Shown in pieces: positions 4,641 to 11,827 of a stretch of 31,261 nt of DNA. The number at the start of each line of letters is the position of its first letter. The first letter of the stretch is position 1. The DNA is from a virus. The translations under genes and the position numbers were made by a program. Location: positions 1 through 31,261 of IMG/VR virus record IMGVR_UViG_3300032293_001293; one strand, 5' to 3'. The notes beneath the pieces were generated by a model that was not told the DNA's origin, ran no database searches, and worked only from the letters and a program-made list of their open reading frames with translations.

Positions 4641-4713
4641 TGTCCTGTAGTGTAATTGGCAACACGTCTGATTTTGGTTCAGAAGACTCCAGGTTCGAGC
4701 CCTGGCGGGACAA
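4641..4713 (+). tRNA. tRNA-Gln (TTG)
   Basis: Acceptor TGTCCTG/CGGGACA (U1-A72, typical of Gln), anticodon stem TCTGA/TCAGA around TTTTGGT with anticodon TTG, T-arm CCAGG-TTCGAGC-CCTGG, A73. Last tRNA of the array. Confidence 0.93.
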
Positions 4714-4745
4714 CTTATTTTATGAAATAAAAAAAAGATCTACAA

Positions 4746-4753
4746 TATAAATA
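4746..4753 (+). promoter_or_regulatory. TATAAATA box upstream of the glycosyltransferase gene
   Basis: Exact match to the T4 late-promoter core, 12 bases before the ATG at 4766. A start about 6 bases after the box would leave a very short leader. Confidence 0.45.
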
Positions 4754-4765
4754 ATAAAACATAAT

Positions 4766-5893
4766 ATGAAGAATGATATATGCTTGGTAATGATCGTAAA
4801 GGATGAGGAAGAAGTTATTACCAGATGTTTAAATTCGGTTTGTTCTATTATAGATTATTGGGTAATAGTTGATACTGGGTCTGAAGATAATACTAAAGAA
4901 GTTATTAGGGATTTTATGGAGGAGAAAAATATCCCCGGAGAATTATATGATAGAAAATGGGTAGATTTTTCTTATAATAGAAACGAAAGTTTAGAATTAG
5001 CAAATGGTAAATGTAATTACATGCTAATAATGGATGCGGACGATCTATTGGAAATATCTGATTATTCTAAATTCAACAATTTATCTCTTCATTCTTATAA
5101 TATACCTATTTTATTGGACGGGTTAGAATATAAAAGATTGCAGATATTAAAATCCGGGTACGAATGGAAATATGAAGGGGTATTACACGAATACATAAAA
5201 ATACCCGATATAGAAAATTATACGGAGGGTATTATAGAGGGATCATGTATAATAGCAAATGCTAGCTATCCTGAAGGGCATCCAAAATACCTAGGAGATG
5301 GCGAACTTTTAATGAGATTCATAGATGATCCAGAAATATCGGAGGATCTTAAAAGAAGGTATACTTTCTATTGTGGATTAAGTTTTATGTGGGGAAGAGA
5401 TTTTAATAAAGCAATAGAGATCTTTAAGAAAAGATCAGAAATTGGTGGATGGCCGGAAGAAATATACGTTTCTCTGTGGTATCTAGCAAAATTAAAAGAA
5501 AAAATGGGAGATGATGAAGATTCTATAATTAACTCGTATTTAAAAGCATGGGAATCTAGACCAGGGAGACACGAAGCAGCATACGATCTTCTTAAATTTA
5601 TTTATCCAAAAAAAAGATGGTATCTAGGATTTATTATAGCTAGATCATGTATATCTTCTAGCGGATTAAACGATTCACTATTCGTTGATAAAAATATAAG
5701 AGATTGGGGGATTTATAATATTTATTCTCAATATGCTTACAATTGCGGATTTATAACTGAAGCTATAGGTGCGACCGAGAGATTAATAAATTCCAGTTCT
5801 TTTAATATTATCCCGGATGATGAACAGAAAAAAATAATAAATAACTTAGAAGTATATGAAATTAGTTTAATACAAAGCTATACTCATATATAA
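4766..5893 (+). CDS. Family 2 glycosyltransferase
   Basis: 375 residues. The N-terminal GT-A fold is clear: C-L-V-M-I-V-K-D-E-E at residues 6-15, a V-D-T-G-S-E-D-N-T nucleotide-sugar segment at 35-43, and the metal-binding D-A-D motif inside M-L-I-M-D-A-D-D at 86-93. A middle motif W-K-Y-E-G-V-L-H-E is typical of the SunS-like GT2 subfamily. The C-terminal 200 residues are helical and aromatic-rich, resembling TPR-like repeats. GT2 enzymes transfer a sugar from a nucleotide-sugar donor. The acceptor here is unknown; candidates are modified phage DNA (a hydroxymethylase-like gene lies 3 kb downstream), a virion protein or host glycan. It is not of the T4 alpha/beta-glucosyltransferase families. 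Confidence 0.85.
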   Translation: MKNDICLVMIVKDEEEVITRCLNSVCSIIDYWVIVDTGSEDNTKEVIRDFMEEKNIPGELYDRKWVDFSYNRNESLELANGKCNYMLIMDADDLLEISDYSKFNNLSLHSYNIPILLDGLEYKRLQILKSGYEWKYEGVLHEYIKIPDIENYTEGIIEGSCIIANASYPEGHPKYLGDGELLMRFIDDPEISEDLKRRYTFYCGLSFMWGRDFNKAIEIFKKRSEIGGWPEEIYVSLWYLAKLKEKMGDDEDSIINSYLKAWESRPGRHEAAYDLLKFIYPKKRWYLGFIIARSCISSSGLNDSLFVDKNIRDWGIYNIYSQYAYNCGFITEAIGATERLINSSSFNIIPDDEQKKIINNLEVYEISLIQSYTHI

Positions 5894-5940
5894 AAAAACC
5901 TAGGTTGAATAATTAAACCAGTATGTAAAAATTTAATATT

Positions 5941-6429
5941 ATGAAAGTTCTAGTGTTAAATAACGACTTTACACCTGTGAGTGTTACAGACATGGCTCGG
6001 GGATTCAAGCTTGTATATAAAGGAAAAGCTGAAGTACTAGAACATGACGAATCTAATCCTATTGTTACGGACCAGAAAATTTACAAAAGACCCTCCGTTA
6101 TAAGGCTTTTGAAATATGTTGTTCTACCTTTTAAGAAATTAAAACCAACCAGAGAAAATATATTTAAGAGAGACGAACTAAAATGCCTATATTGCGACTC
6201 ATCTAAAAATCTTACCATAGATCACGTTAGACCAAAATCAAGAGGCGGAATAAACACATGGGAAAACCTTGCTACTTGTTGTTCAAAGTGTAACAGTATA
6301 AAGGGAGATAGAACACCAGAAGAAGCTGGAATGAAAATGAGACACAGACCTTTTAAACCAGGATATGGATATTTTATTAGAAATTTTTCCAAAGGAATGG
6401 ACGTCTGGACCGCATATTTACCAGAATAA
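5941..6429 (+). CDS. HNH endonuclease
   Basis: 162 residues. The N-terminal part (M-K-V-L-V-L-N-N-D-F-T-P-V-S-V) is characteristic of a widespread free-standing HNH family. The nuclease fold follows: a first zinc pair C82-L-Y-C85, the catalytic D94-H95 in L-T-I-D-H-V-R-P-K-S-R-G-G, N109 in W-E-N-L, and a second zinc pair ending C114-S-K-C117-N. It could be a homing-type or accessory DNA endonuclease, or act in host DNA breakdown. It starts 47 bases after the glycosyltransferase and ends just before a strong terminator. Confidence 0.9.
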   Translation: MKVLVLNNDFTPVSVTDMARGFKLVYKGKAEVLEHDESNPIVTDQKIYKRPSVIRLLKYVVLPFKKLKPTRENIFKRDELKCLYCDSSKNLTIDHVRPKSRGGINTWENLATCCSKCNSIKGDRTPEEAGMKMRHRPFKPGYGYFIRNFSKGMDVWTAYLPE

Positions 6430-6433
6430 TATA

Positions 6434-6461
6434 AAAATCCCAGAATATTCTGGGATTTTTT
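6434..6461 (+). terminator. Terminator after the HNH gene
   Basis: AAAAATCCCAG/CTGGGATTTTT forms an 11-bp stem around AATATT, five bases after the HNH stop. Because the arms are A and T runs it can work in both directions. Confidence 0.85.
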
Positions 6462-6501
6462 GTGCGCTGTTGGTCTATAATATCTACACAAAAATACTAA
6501 T

Positions 6502-7569
6502 ATGCTATTTGATTTCGACGATATCCTAATTGAACCAGAGGTCCACACGAGTATAAGATCAAGAAAAAATGTCGATGTTTTAGACGAAGGCAAGATGCTG
6601 CCTCTTTTTACTGCACCAATGGACACTGTAATAGACAACAATAATTCCAAGGTTTTTAATAATCATAAAATCTATGGAATAATTCCTAGACTTGCTATAG
6701 AATACCCACTAGATTATTTTTCAACAGATTATAAGGTTTGGTATTCTTATGGATTAGACGATTTTAAAAGAGTATTTATTGATAATAGAATATCTCTAAA
6801 AGGAAGAGAAGCAGCTTATGCACTTATAGATGTTGCAAACGGGCATATGGATATAGTTAAAGAGCTAGTTGAAGATTCTAAAAAAATCTATGGACAATCT
6901 CTTATACTTATGGTTGGTAACTGTGCAAACCCATATACATTCTTATCACTATCTAGTGCAGGTGCAGATTATGTTAGAATGGGAATAGGAAATGGTGCAG
7001 GATGTCTAACAACAGTACAAACAGGTATAGGATTCCCAATGGCATCACTAATACACGAAACTGCCAAGATTCAGACCGAAAGAAACATAAAAACAAAGAT
7101 CGTTGCTGATGGGGGATTCAAAAAGTATTCAGATGTAATAAAAGCATTGGCCCTTGGAGCTGATTACGTAATGCTTGGAAGTATCTTTAATAAAGCTTTA
7201 GAAAGTTGTGGTGAAACCTATGAAGAAAATAAAGACTTCGGATCTTGGAAAGAACCAGGGGATAAAGTTGATCAATATTCTATAGATGTTCTTTTACAAT
7301 TTGAGGCAGGAAGAAAATTTTTTAAGAAATTTAGAGGAATGTCTACTAAAGAGGCACAGAAAAGCTTAGGACGAAAAGAAATAAAAACATCTGAGGGAAT
7401 ATCTAAAATGCAACAGGTAGAATATACTTTAAGCGGATGGTGTGAGAATTTTCAAGATTATCTTAAATCTGCAATGAGTTATACTGACTGTCTGACCCTT
7501 GGTGAATTTATTGGCAAAGTCCGGTTCAATAAAATATCTAAAAATTCTTTTGATAGGTTTCATAAATAG
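6502..7569 (+). CDS. IMP dehydrogenase / GMP reductase family enzyme
   Basis: 355 residues, a TIM-barrel purine enzyme without CBS domains. Family motifs: L-F-D-F-D-D-I-L-I-E-P at the N-terminus, the P-M-D-T-V loop near residue 40, D-V-A-N-G-H, and a catalytic-loop match G-I-G-N-G-A-G-C with the expected Cys. Then come Q-T-G-I-G-F-P, A-D-G-G-F and M-L-G-S-I-F, and the flap residues G-M-S-T-K-E-A. The residue after the Cys is Leu instead of the usual Thr (C-L-T-T for C-T-T-R). The Q-T-G-x-G-x-P stretch is closer to GMP reductase (GMP to IMP) than to IMPDH (IMP to XMP), but the direction cannot be decided from sequence. It acts on the guanine nucleotide pool. It has its own position after a terminator and is followed by the dCMP hydroxymethylase-like gene. 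Confidence 0.85.
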   Translation: MLFDFDDILIEPEVHTSIRSRKNVDVLDEGKMLPLFTAPMDTVIDNNNSKVFNNHKIYGIIPRLAIEYPLDYFSTDYKVWYSYGLDDFKRVFIDNRISLKGREAAYALIDVANGHMDIVKELVEDSKKIYGQSLILMVGNCANPYTFLSLSSAGADYVRMGIGNGAGCLTTVQTGIGFPMASLIHETAKIQTERNIKTKIVADGGFKKYSDVIKALALGADYVMLGSIFNKALESCGETYEENKDFGSWKEPGDKVDQYSIDVLLQFEAGRKFFKKFRGMSTKEAQKSLGRKEIKTSEGISKMQQVEYTLSGWCENFQDYLKSAMSYTDCLTLGEFIGKVRFNKISKNSFDRFHK

Positions 7570-7576
7570 GAAACCT
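7555..7576 (+). terminator. Weak hairpin across the end of the IMPDH/GMPR gene
   Basis: AGGTTTC (7555-7561) pairs with GAAACCT (7570-7576), with the gene's TAG stop in the loop; TTTAAAAAAA follows rather than a clean T-run. Possibly a weak terminator or mRNA 3' stabiliser. Confidence 0.35.
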
Positions 7577-7613
7577 TTAAAAAAACTACCATATAATAAA
7601 GAAATTGGCTTAA

Positions 7614-8417
7614 ATGAAAAAGTTTGGAAGGTTTAATGATGTGATCAGATGGACAGCTGAGCAGATGTATGATTACTCATATGTTGTTCACACAGAGAAG
7701 TGGCAAGGAAAGGAAATCAAACATGATCCTAGATATGCTATGATCGAGACATTAAATCTTTCTTTTTCGTGTCAAATGGATCCGGACATTAAAGTTATCG
7801 GAGACCAAATTAAGCCCAATTTTGAATGGGCAGACGAGCACTTTGAGGAAAGAGTTAGCGGATATCCTCTTAATCCGCCTCCATCTCATGTTCGCTGGCC
7901 ATATGCTCAGAAGAATAATTCAGAATTCGGTGGAGATGAAAAATTCTCCCACACATACCCTGAAAGGATCTGGGGAAAATATGGAGAGACTGAATCTCCA
8001 ACCCGCACTACTGGATGTACATTAAAAGGAATCAGATACAATTATGGCGATTTTGCCGATGTTGTTAATCTTATGGTTAGAGAACCTTTTACTAGACAGG
8101 CATTTTTACCTATTTGGTATCCAGAGGACACCGGATCAGTTCACGGAGAAAGAGTACCTTGTACTATTGGATATCATTTTATCAGAAGAGGTAATTGGGT
8201 ACATGTTGTTTACTATATAAGATCCTGCGATTTTTTCAGACATTTTAGAGACGACATTTATCTTTGTGCTAGAAAGGTATTTTGGCTTATTGAGCAGTGC
8301 AAGAAAAAAGATCCTGAAAACTGGGAGGATGTTAAACCGGGTATGCTTACTATGCACATTACTTCTTTACATGCTTGGGCATCTGAAAAGCCTATGCTTA
8401 AGAATTTGTTTCGATGA
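7614..8417 (+). CDS. 42: Thymidylate-synthase-family dCMP hydroxymethylase (T4 gp42-like)
   Basis: 267 residues. The catalytic Cys is C183 in V-P-C-T-I-G-Y, followed by the phosphate and substrate motif R203-S-C-D and then F-R-D-D at 211-214. Aligned to E. coli thymidylate synthase (R-S-C-D-V-F-L-G-L-P-F-N177), residue 214 is Asp where dUMP-specific synthases have Asn. Asp at this site is the known determinant of dCMP recognition in T4 dCMP hydroxymethylase, whose own motif is R-S-N-D...F-R-N-D. The following S-L-H-A-W also resembles T4 S-L-H-V-Y. The predicted reaction is dCMP plus methylene-tetrahydrofolate to 5-hydroxymethyl-dCMP, so the phage DNA may contain hydroxymethylcytosine. A dCMP methylase or ordinary thymidylate synthase is less likely. 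It lies 44 bases after the IMPDH/GMPR gene. Confidence 0.75.
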   Translation: MKKFGRFNDVIRWTAEQMYDYSYVVHTEKWQGKEIKHDPRYAMIETLNLSFSCQMDPDIKVIGDQIKPNFEWADEHFEERVSGYPLNPPPSHVRWPYAQKNNSEFGGDEKFSHTYPERIWGKYGETESPTRTTGCTLKGIRYNYGDFADVVNLMVREPFTRQAFLPIWYPEDTGSVHGERVPCTIGYHFIRRGNWVHVVYYIRSCDFFRHFRDDIYLCARKVFWLIEQCKKKDPENWEDVKPGMLTMHITSLHAWASEKPMLKNLFR

Positions 8418-8427
8418 TATATACTAG

Positions 8428-9270
8428 ATGTTGGTACATCTAAAAGACTTTAAAAGTTTCTCTTTATTCGAAAATATAAGGATCGAAAAAATGGATCCCT
8501 CATCTTACAAGAGAGAAACTGTTACTGAATTACCCTATATGGATCTTATAGGAGAAAATCGTAACAATTTTCTTAAAAAGCTAATTAAAATATCTGAGAG
8601 TCTTAATATAGATCCTAAGTGGCTTTTACACACTATATTTCACGAAAGTAGATTCGATACAAAATACCAAGACAGCATGTCAAAAGCTGTAGGACTTTTA
8701 GGCTTTATGCCATCAGTCCTTAAGAATTTTGTAAATCCAGAAACAGGAAAAAGCTATACTCCGAATGATGTCTTACAGATGTCTAATATAGATCAATTAG
8801 ATTTAGTTAACGCTTTTTATAAAGCATGGTTTTCTGAAATGAATCTAAAGGGTGAGATTTCTCCCGGCGATTTCGCATCTTTAACATTTTATCCAGAGAC
8901 TATAAGAAAAGATTGGAAGTGGGAATTTCCTGCTTATGTTGTAGATAAAAATATCGAGACTTTTAAAAAATTCCCTTCCGGTGGGGGAAAAACGAAGAAG
9001 GATTATTATGAATATATCGATCAGATCTTCAATAGCGGCGAAGAACAGGACGATAACAATAATTACATATTAGGTAATTTCACCGGAGCATTTGCAGATC
9101 CTAAATCCTATAGAGCTAAAAAGCCATTGGAATATTACAGAGGGATACTCGATGCAATAGAGGATCCATATTTAAATCAAGAAATACAGATGCAAGATAT
9201 GGAGAACACCGAGAAGAATAAACAGGTTAACGCTAACACCGTTCCTTTAGGAGTAAATGCAGTAAAATGA
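8428..9270 (+). CDS. Lytic transglycosylase-like virion protein
   Basis: 280 residues. The SLT/goose-lysozyme-type core lies at about residues 50-150: W-L-L-H-T-I-F-H-E73-S-R-F-D with the presumed catalytic Glu73, then A-V-G-L-L-G-F-M-P, equivalent to the G-x-x-Q-x-M-P motif of the family. It would cut peptidoglycan glycan strands, probably during DNA entry, since no signal peptide or holin is adjacent. The first 15 residues (M-L-V-H-L-K-D-F-K-S-F-S-L-F-E) form an amphipathic leader ending L-F-E, a fit to the T4 prohead-protease site, suggesting packaging inside the head. The C-terminal 80 residues are hydrophilic and Asn/Gln-rich. It overlaps the next gene by four bases (ATGA). Confidence 0.75.
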   Translation: MLVHLKDFKSFSLFENIRIEKMDPSSYKRETVTELPYMDLIGENRNNFLKKLIKISESLNIDPKWLLHTIFHESRFDTKYQDSMSKAVGLLGFMPSVLKNFVNPETGKSYTPNDVLQMSNIDQLDLVNAFYKAWFSEMNLKGEISPGDFASLTFYPETIRKDWKWEFPAYVVDKNIETFKKFPSGGGKTKKDYYEYIDQIFNSGEEQDDNNNYILGNFTGAFADPKSYRAKKPLEYYRGILDAIEDPYLNQEIQMQDMENTEKNKQVNANTVPLGVNAVK

Positions 9271-9548
9271 TGTTAAAAAGAATAAAAGACTTCGGAATAA
9301 AAGAATCACTAGAATACAGTGGGGAGGACGTAACTAGAATGCCTGTTATAGGAAAAGTTATTACTCATGCAATTGGACCATTTGACGAGGGAGAATATGA
9401 AGTGGTTGAAATAATAGAAGATCCTGAAGGGAAAGACATCTATGTATGTAATAAGTGGTATAAAGAATATAAAAGAATACCTCAAATAATTCACCAAAAT
9501 TTGGTTAAAGAATATATTCCCGTTGAAAAATTTGGGAACTTTTATTAA
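9267..9548 (+). CDS. Small unknown protein with possible prohead-protease leader
   Basis: 93 residues; the first of two adjacent ATG codons overlaps the stop of the transglycosylase gene, so the two are translationally coupled. The N-terminus M-M-L-K-R-I-K-D-F-G-I-K-E resembles that of the upstream protein (L-K-D-F-K-S-F) and contains I-K-E, a fit to the [L/I]-x-E cleavage rule. The remainder alternates hydrophobic and acidic residues, predicting a small beta-rich fold (Y-E-V-V-E-I-I-E-D, D-I-Y-V-C-N-K-W-Y). No family is recognised. Confidence 0.65.
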   Translation: MMLKRIKDFGIKESLEYSGEDVTRMPVIGKVITHAIGPFDEGEYEVVEIIEDPEGKDIYVCNKWYKEYKRIPQIIHQNLVKEYIPVEKFGNFY

Positions 9549-9568
9549 TAAGGTTATATAATAATAGA

Positions 9569-9635
9569 ACTAGAGGTTTCTAGTCACTTCCGGGTCAACA
9601 AACCGTAGAGCTTTCAGAAATGGACGCGAAGGAAG
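9569..9635 (+). promoter_or_regulatory. Structured 5' leader upstream of the zinc-ribbon gene
   Basis: In the 108-base gap before 9657, ACTAGA (9569-9574) pairs with TCTAGT (9579-9584) and CTTCC (9587-9591) with GGAAG (9631-9635). The second stem encloses about 39 bases that are more GC-rich than the flanks. No T-run follows, so it is not a terminator; it may be a translational leader. Confidence 0.35.
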
Positions 9636-9656
9636 GGGCCAAATAAAATAATCTTT

Positions 9657-10505
9657 ATGTATTATTCAACGCCAAGCGTGACGTCGCAGTGTACTGCTAA
9701 CATCACAAGAAACAGAAACAGAGCCAAAATTTATGGCGATTCCGTCTATCTAAAAGACGGAGAGAATTTCGAGATTGAGCTATTCAATCCAACCACAGCA
9801 AGGGTACTTGCAAAAATCACAATCAACGGTAAGGCAATTTCAGATTCGGGGATTGTATTAAAACCAGGAGAAAGAGTTTATCTTGAGAGATTTATTGATT
9901 CTAACAATAAATTTGTCTTTGAAACCTACGAGGTTGAAAAATCTAACGAGGCTTTAAATGCTATTGTAGATAATGGATTAATCAAGGTTGAGTTTTTTAA
10001 CGAGATCACATTAAATTCGGGTTTTACCCTACAAGGATCAACAGGTTTTGGATCAACAATATCTACACTCGGTAATAATTATCAGTATACTACACAAGGT
10101 CCTATTGGTATTGTTGGAGCTAGTGGTACAATAGGATTAAATAGTATAACTAACGATTCTTATTTCAATAATTCAACACTTACTGCATCTTTTGGAGGAA
10201 CAACAACGAATAATCTTTTCGTTACCACATCGATGATAAATGAATCTATCAAGGGATCTAACGCAAGTAATTCCCAAGGTATTGAAACGGGAAGGATCGA
10301 AAGGGGAGAATCTAGTAATCAATCGTTCTCAACTACTAACGGAAATTTTAGTTACTTTCCAGCAACAACAATTTCTTATAGACTACTCCCAACATCACAA
10401 AAACCAATAGAGACCTCCGAAATTAGGAACTATTGCACTGGGTGTGGCTCTAGAATAAAGAAAGCTGGGTGGAAATTCTGTCCTTCTTGTGGAGAAAAAC
10501 TCTAA
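9657..10505 (+). CDS. Virion-like beta protein with C-terminal zinc ribbon
   Basis: 282 residues. Residues 15-95 read as a beta-sandwich (K-I-Y-G-D-S-V-Y-L-K-D-G-E-N-F-E-I-E-L-F-N, later V-L-K-P-G-E-R-V-Y-L-E-R-F). The middle 130 residues are Ser/Thr/Asn/Gly-rich and low in complexity, as in fibre or capsid-decoration proteins. The last 25 residues are a zinc ribbon with two C-x-x-C knuckles, C-T-G-C and C-P-S-C, eleven residues apart. I know no function for the combination; an exposed head or tail protein is likely. The structured leader upstream and the convergent terminator downstream make it a single-gene unit. Confidence 0.7.
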   Translation: MYYSTPSVTSQCTANITRNRNRAKIYGDSVYLKDGENFEIELFNPTTARVLAKITINGKAISDSGIVLKPGERVYLERFIDSNNKFVFETYEVEKSNEALNAIVDNGLIKVEFFNEITLNSGFTLQGSTGFGSTISTLGNNYQYTTQGPIGIVGASGTIGLNSITNDSYFNNSTLTASFGGTTTNNLFVTTSMINESIKGSNASNSQGIETGRIERGESSNQSFSTTNGNFSYFPATTISYRLLPTSQKPIETSEIRNYCTGCGSRIKKAGWKFCPSCGEKL

Positions 10506-10520
10506 ATCCTACTACACAAA

Positions 10521-10544
10521 AAACCCAGGAGAGATCCTGGGTTT
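10521..10544. terminator. Bidirectional terminator between convergent genes
   Basis: AAACCCAGGA (10521-10530) pairs with TCCTGGGTTT (10535-10544) around GAGA, flanked by A-rich and T-rich tracts and an outer ACTAC/GTAGT pairing. It separates the plus-strand zinc-ribbon gene from the minus-strand gene at 10552. Confidence 0.85.
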
Positions 10545-10551
10545 GTAGTTT

Positions 10552-11352
10552 TTATAGATATCTTTCCCAGTCTTGTGCTGTTTCAGCCTGAGCTATTTCT
10601 GTATCTGTATAAGGTCTAATATTACTTAGAGGAGTTCCTTGATAAGCCATATAGGCATCTTTAGGAACTGGTATTTGGTATTGAGGAGAAACGTTTGCAG
10701 TTCCAGTGTTTCCAGTAGTAGCTGGTGTAGTTGCCATTACTGGCTTATCCTTTGGACCAAACATCCAATCATACGATTTTTTTGCAAATTTAACCTCTTG
10801 GGTGATTCCTCTTAAAGATTTTATCTTAGCAGGATCTGCAGCCATTTTAGTTAATTTAGCACCATTCTTAAAAACAAAGTTCTTAAGTGAAGTAATAATC
10901 TTACCAACAAAAGGACCTATGCCAGCGAATTTAGATAAAAATTTAGAGCTTTTTAGAAATCCTACAATTTTTGGGAAAAACTTAGCCACAGCATTTACTA
11001 ATGGCTTTAAAATACTAGATCCTAGTGCTTTACCTTTCCCTAGAGCTTTTACCAATAAACTACCTCCTGCTCCGATATACTGCCCAAATATAGGAATTAA
11101 TCCTATTGCACAAAGACCTGCTAATAAATATTCACCTTGCTTAGCATAAGAAACAAGGTTTATACCCTCTGCAACCGATCCTACACCTGGTATAAGAGCA
11201 GCAAAATCTAAAACTGTATTATACCATGCTTCCATTAAAGCTGGATCTTCTGAAGAAAGGTATCTTAGTGATTCGTCTATTTGGTCTTGAGTAAAAACCA
11301 TAGGTGAGCTACTTTCGAATAAGTAGTCTTCCATAGAAAGGATATTATCCAT
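10552..11352 (-). CDS. Hydrophobic, possibly membrane-inserting virion protein
   Basis: 266 residues on the minus strand. The N-terminus M-D-N-I-L-S-M-E-D-Y-L-F-E ends in L-F-E, a fit to the T4 prohead-protease rule. Residues 47-110 alternate small and hydrophobic residues (A-A-L-I-P-G-V-G-S-V-A-E-G-I, then Y-L-L-A-G-L-C-A-I-G-L-I-P-I-F-G). This pattern is like the hydrophobic segment that precedes toxin domains in polymorphic and contractile-injection effectors. A Lys-rich amphipathic region follows, then a Pro/Thr/Gln-rich hydrophilic tail. It may insert into the host membrane during DNA entry. No toxin catalytic domain is visible. It is the only sizeable minus-strand gene in the window and has its own TATAAAATA box. 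Confidence 0.65.
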   Translation of the reverse strand: MDNILSMEDYLFESSSPMVFTQDQIDESLRYLSSEDPALMEAWYNTVLDFAALIPGVGSVAEGINLVSYAKQGEYLLAGLCAIGLIPIFGQYIGAGGSLLVKALGKGKALGSSILKPLVNAVAKFFPKIVGFLKSSKFLSKFAGIGPFVGKIITSLKNFVFKNGAKLTKMAADPAKIKSLRGITQEVKFAKKSYDWMFGPKDKPVMATTPATTGNTGTANVSPQYQIPVPKDAYMAYQGTPLSNIRPYTDTEIAQAETAQDWERYL

Positions 11353-11359
11353 ATTTTTT

Positions 11360-11368
11360 TATTTTATA
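11360..11368 (-). promoter_or_regulatory. TATAAAATA box for the minus-strand gene
   Basis: On the minus strand ATATATAAAATAAAAA precedes the ATG at 11352; exactly the same 16 bases precede the first tail-tube gene (28691). It is a one-base-longer form of the TATAAATA late box. Confidence 0.45.
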
Positions 11369-11416
11369 TATCCAATTAAGGATGAAATCTTTTATATCAG
11401 TAATTATATAATTGTT

Positions 11417-11761
11417 ATGCTTTACAGATCTAGTAAGATTTATGTAGAAGATTCTACAGTACATGGGAGAGGGGTATTTGCTTCTGATTCTATAAAGAAA
11501 GGAGAAATACTAGAAGAATGCCATTTTTTATTGGTACCAAAAGATGATCCTTATCCGCAGGTGCTCTATGAATATTTTTTTAGCTGGCCTAAAGGCGGAG
11601 ACGAATTAGCTGTTTGTTTAGGATATGGAAGTATTTTTAACCATTCAGAAATTTATTTTAACGCAGATTGGGAAACAGATACCACTAAGAAGAAGATTAT
11701 TTTTTTCGCAGTAAGAGATATAAATTCGGGAGAGGAAATATTTACAAATTATCAAAGATAA
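11417..11761 (+). CDS. SET-domain protein (putative protein lysine methyltransferase)
   Basis: 114 residues, a compact SET domain. G-R-G-V-F-A at 17-22 and I-K-K-G-E at 26-30 form the N-terminal SET motif that helps bind S-adenosylmethionine. G-Y-G-S-I-F-N-H-S at 69-77 is the conserved N-H-S motif. F-F-A-V-R-D-I at 96-102 and G-E-E-I-F-T-N-Y at 105-112 supply the pseudoknot and catalytic Tyr (Y112). No cysteine-rich pre/post-SET is present, as in small viral and bacterial SET proteins. The expected reaction is lysine methylation of a protein; the target is unknown. It is divergent from the minus-strand hydrophobic gene, 64 bases away, and is followed by a chain of small unknown genes. Confidence 0.85.
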   Translation: MLYRSSKIYVEDSTVHGRGVFASDSIKKGEILEECHFLLVPKDDPYPQVLYEYFFSWPKGGDELAVCLGYGSIFNHSEIYFNADWETDTTKKKIIFFAVRDINSGEEIFTNYQR

Positions 11762-11827
11762 TTTTAATAAATCCTTTTTTATAATTCGGACATTTCTCTA
11801 CATTTGGATTATACAAAACAAAACAAT

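Noticed and set aside
4714-4745. Terminator after tRNA-Gln
   Set aside because: TTATTT/AAATAA is a weak AT stem followed by an A-run, not a T-run, so it is not convincing on the plus strand.
4079-4750. Frames on both strands across tRNA-Asn to tRNA-Gln
   Set aside because: They coincide with well-formed tRNA cloverleafs and have no plausible starts or composition.
6222-6650. 142-codon minus-strand frame
   Set aside because: Crosses the terminator and runs opposite the conserved HNH and IMPDH/GMPR genes.
10706-11149. 147-codon plus-strand frame
   Set aside because: Lies opposite the 266-residue minus-strand gene, which has better composition, a start with A-rich leader and a promoter-like box.
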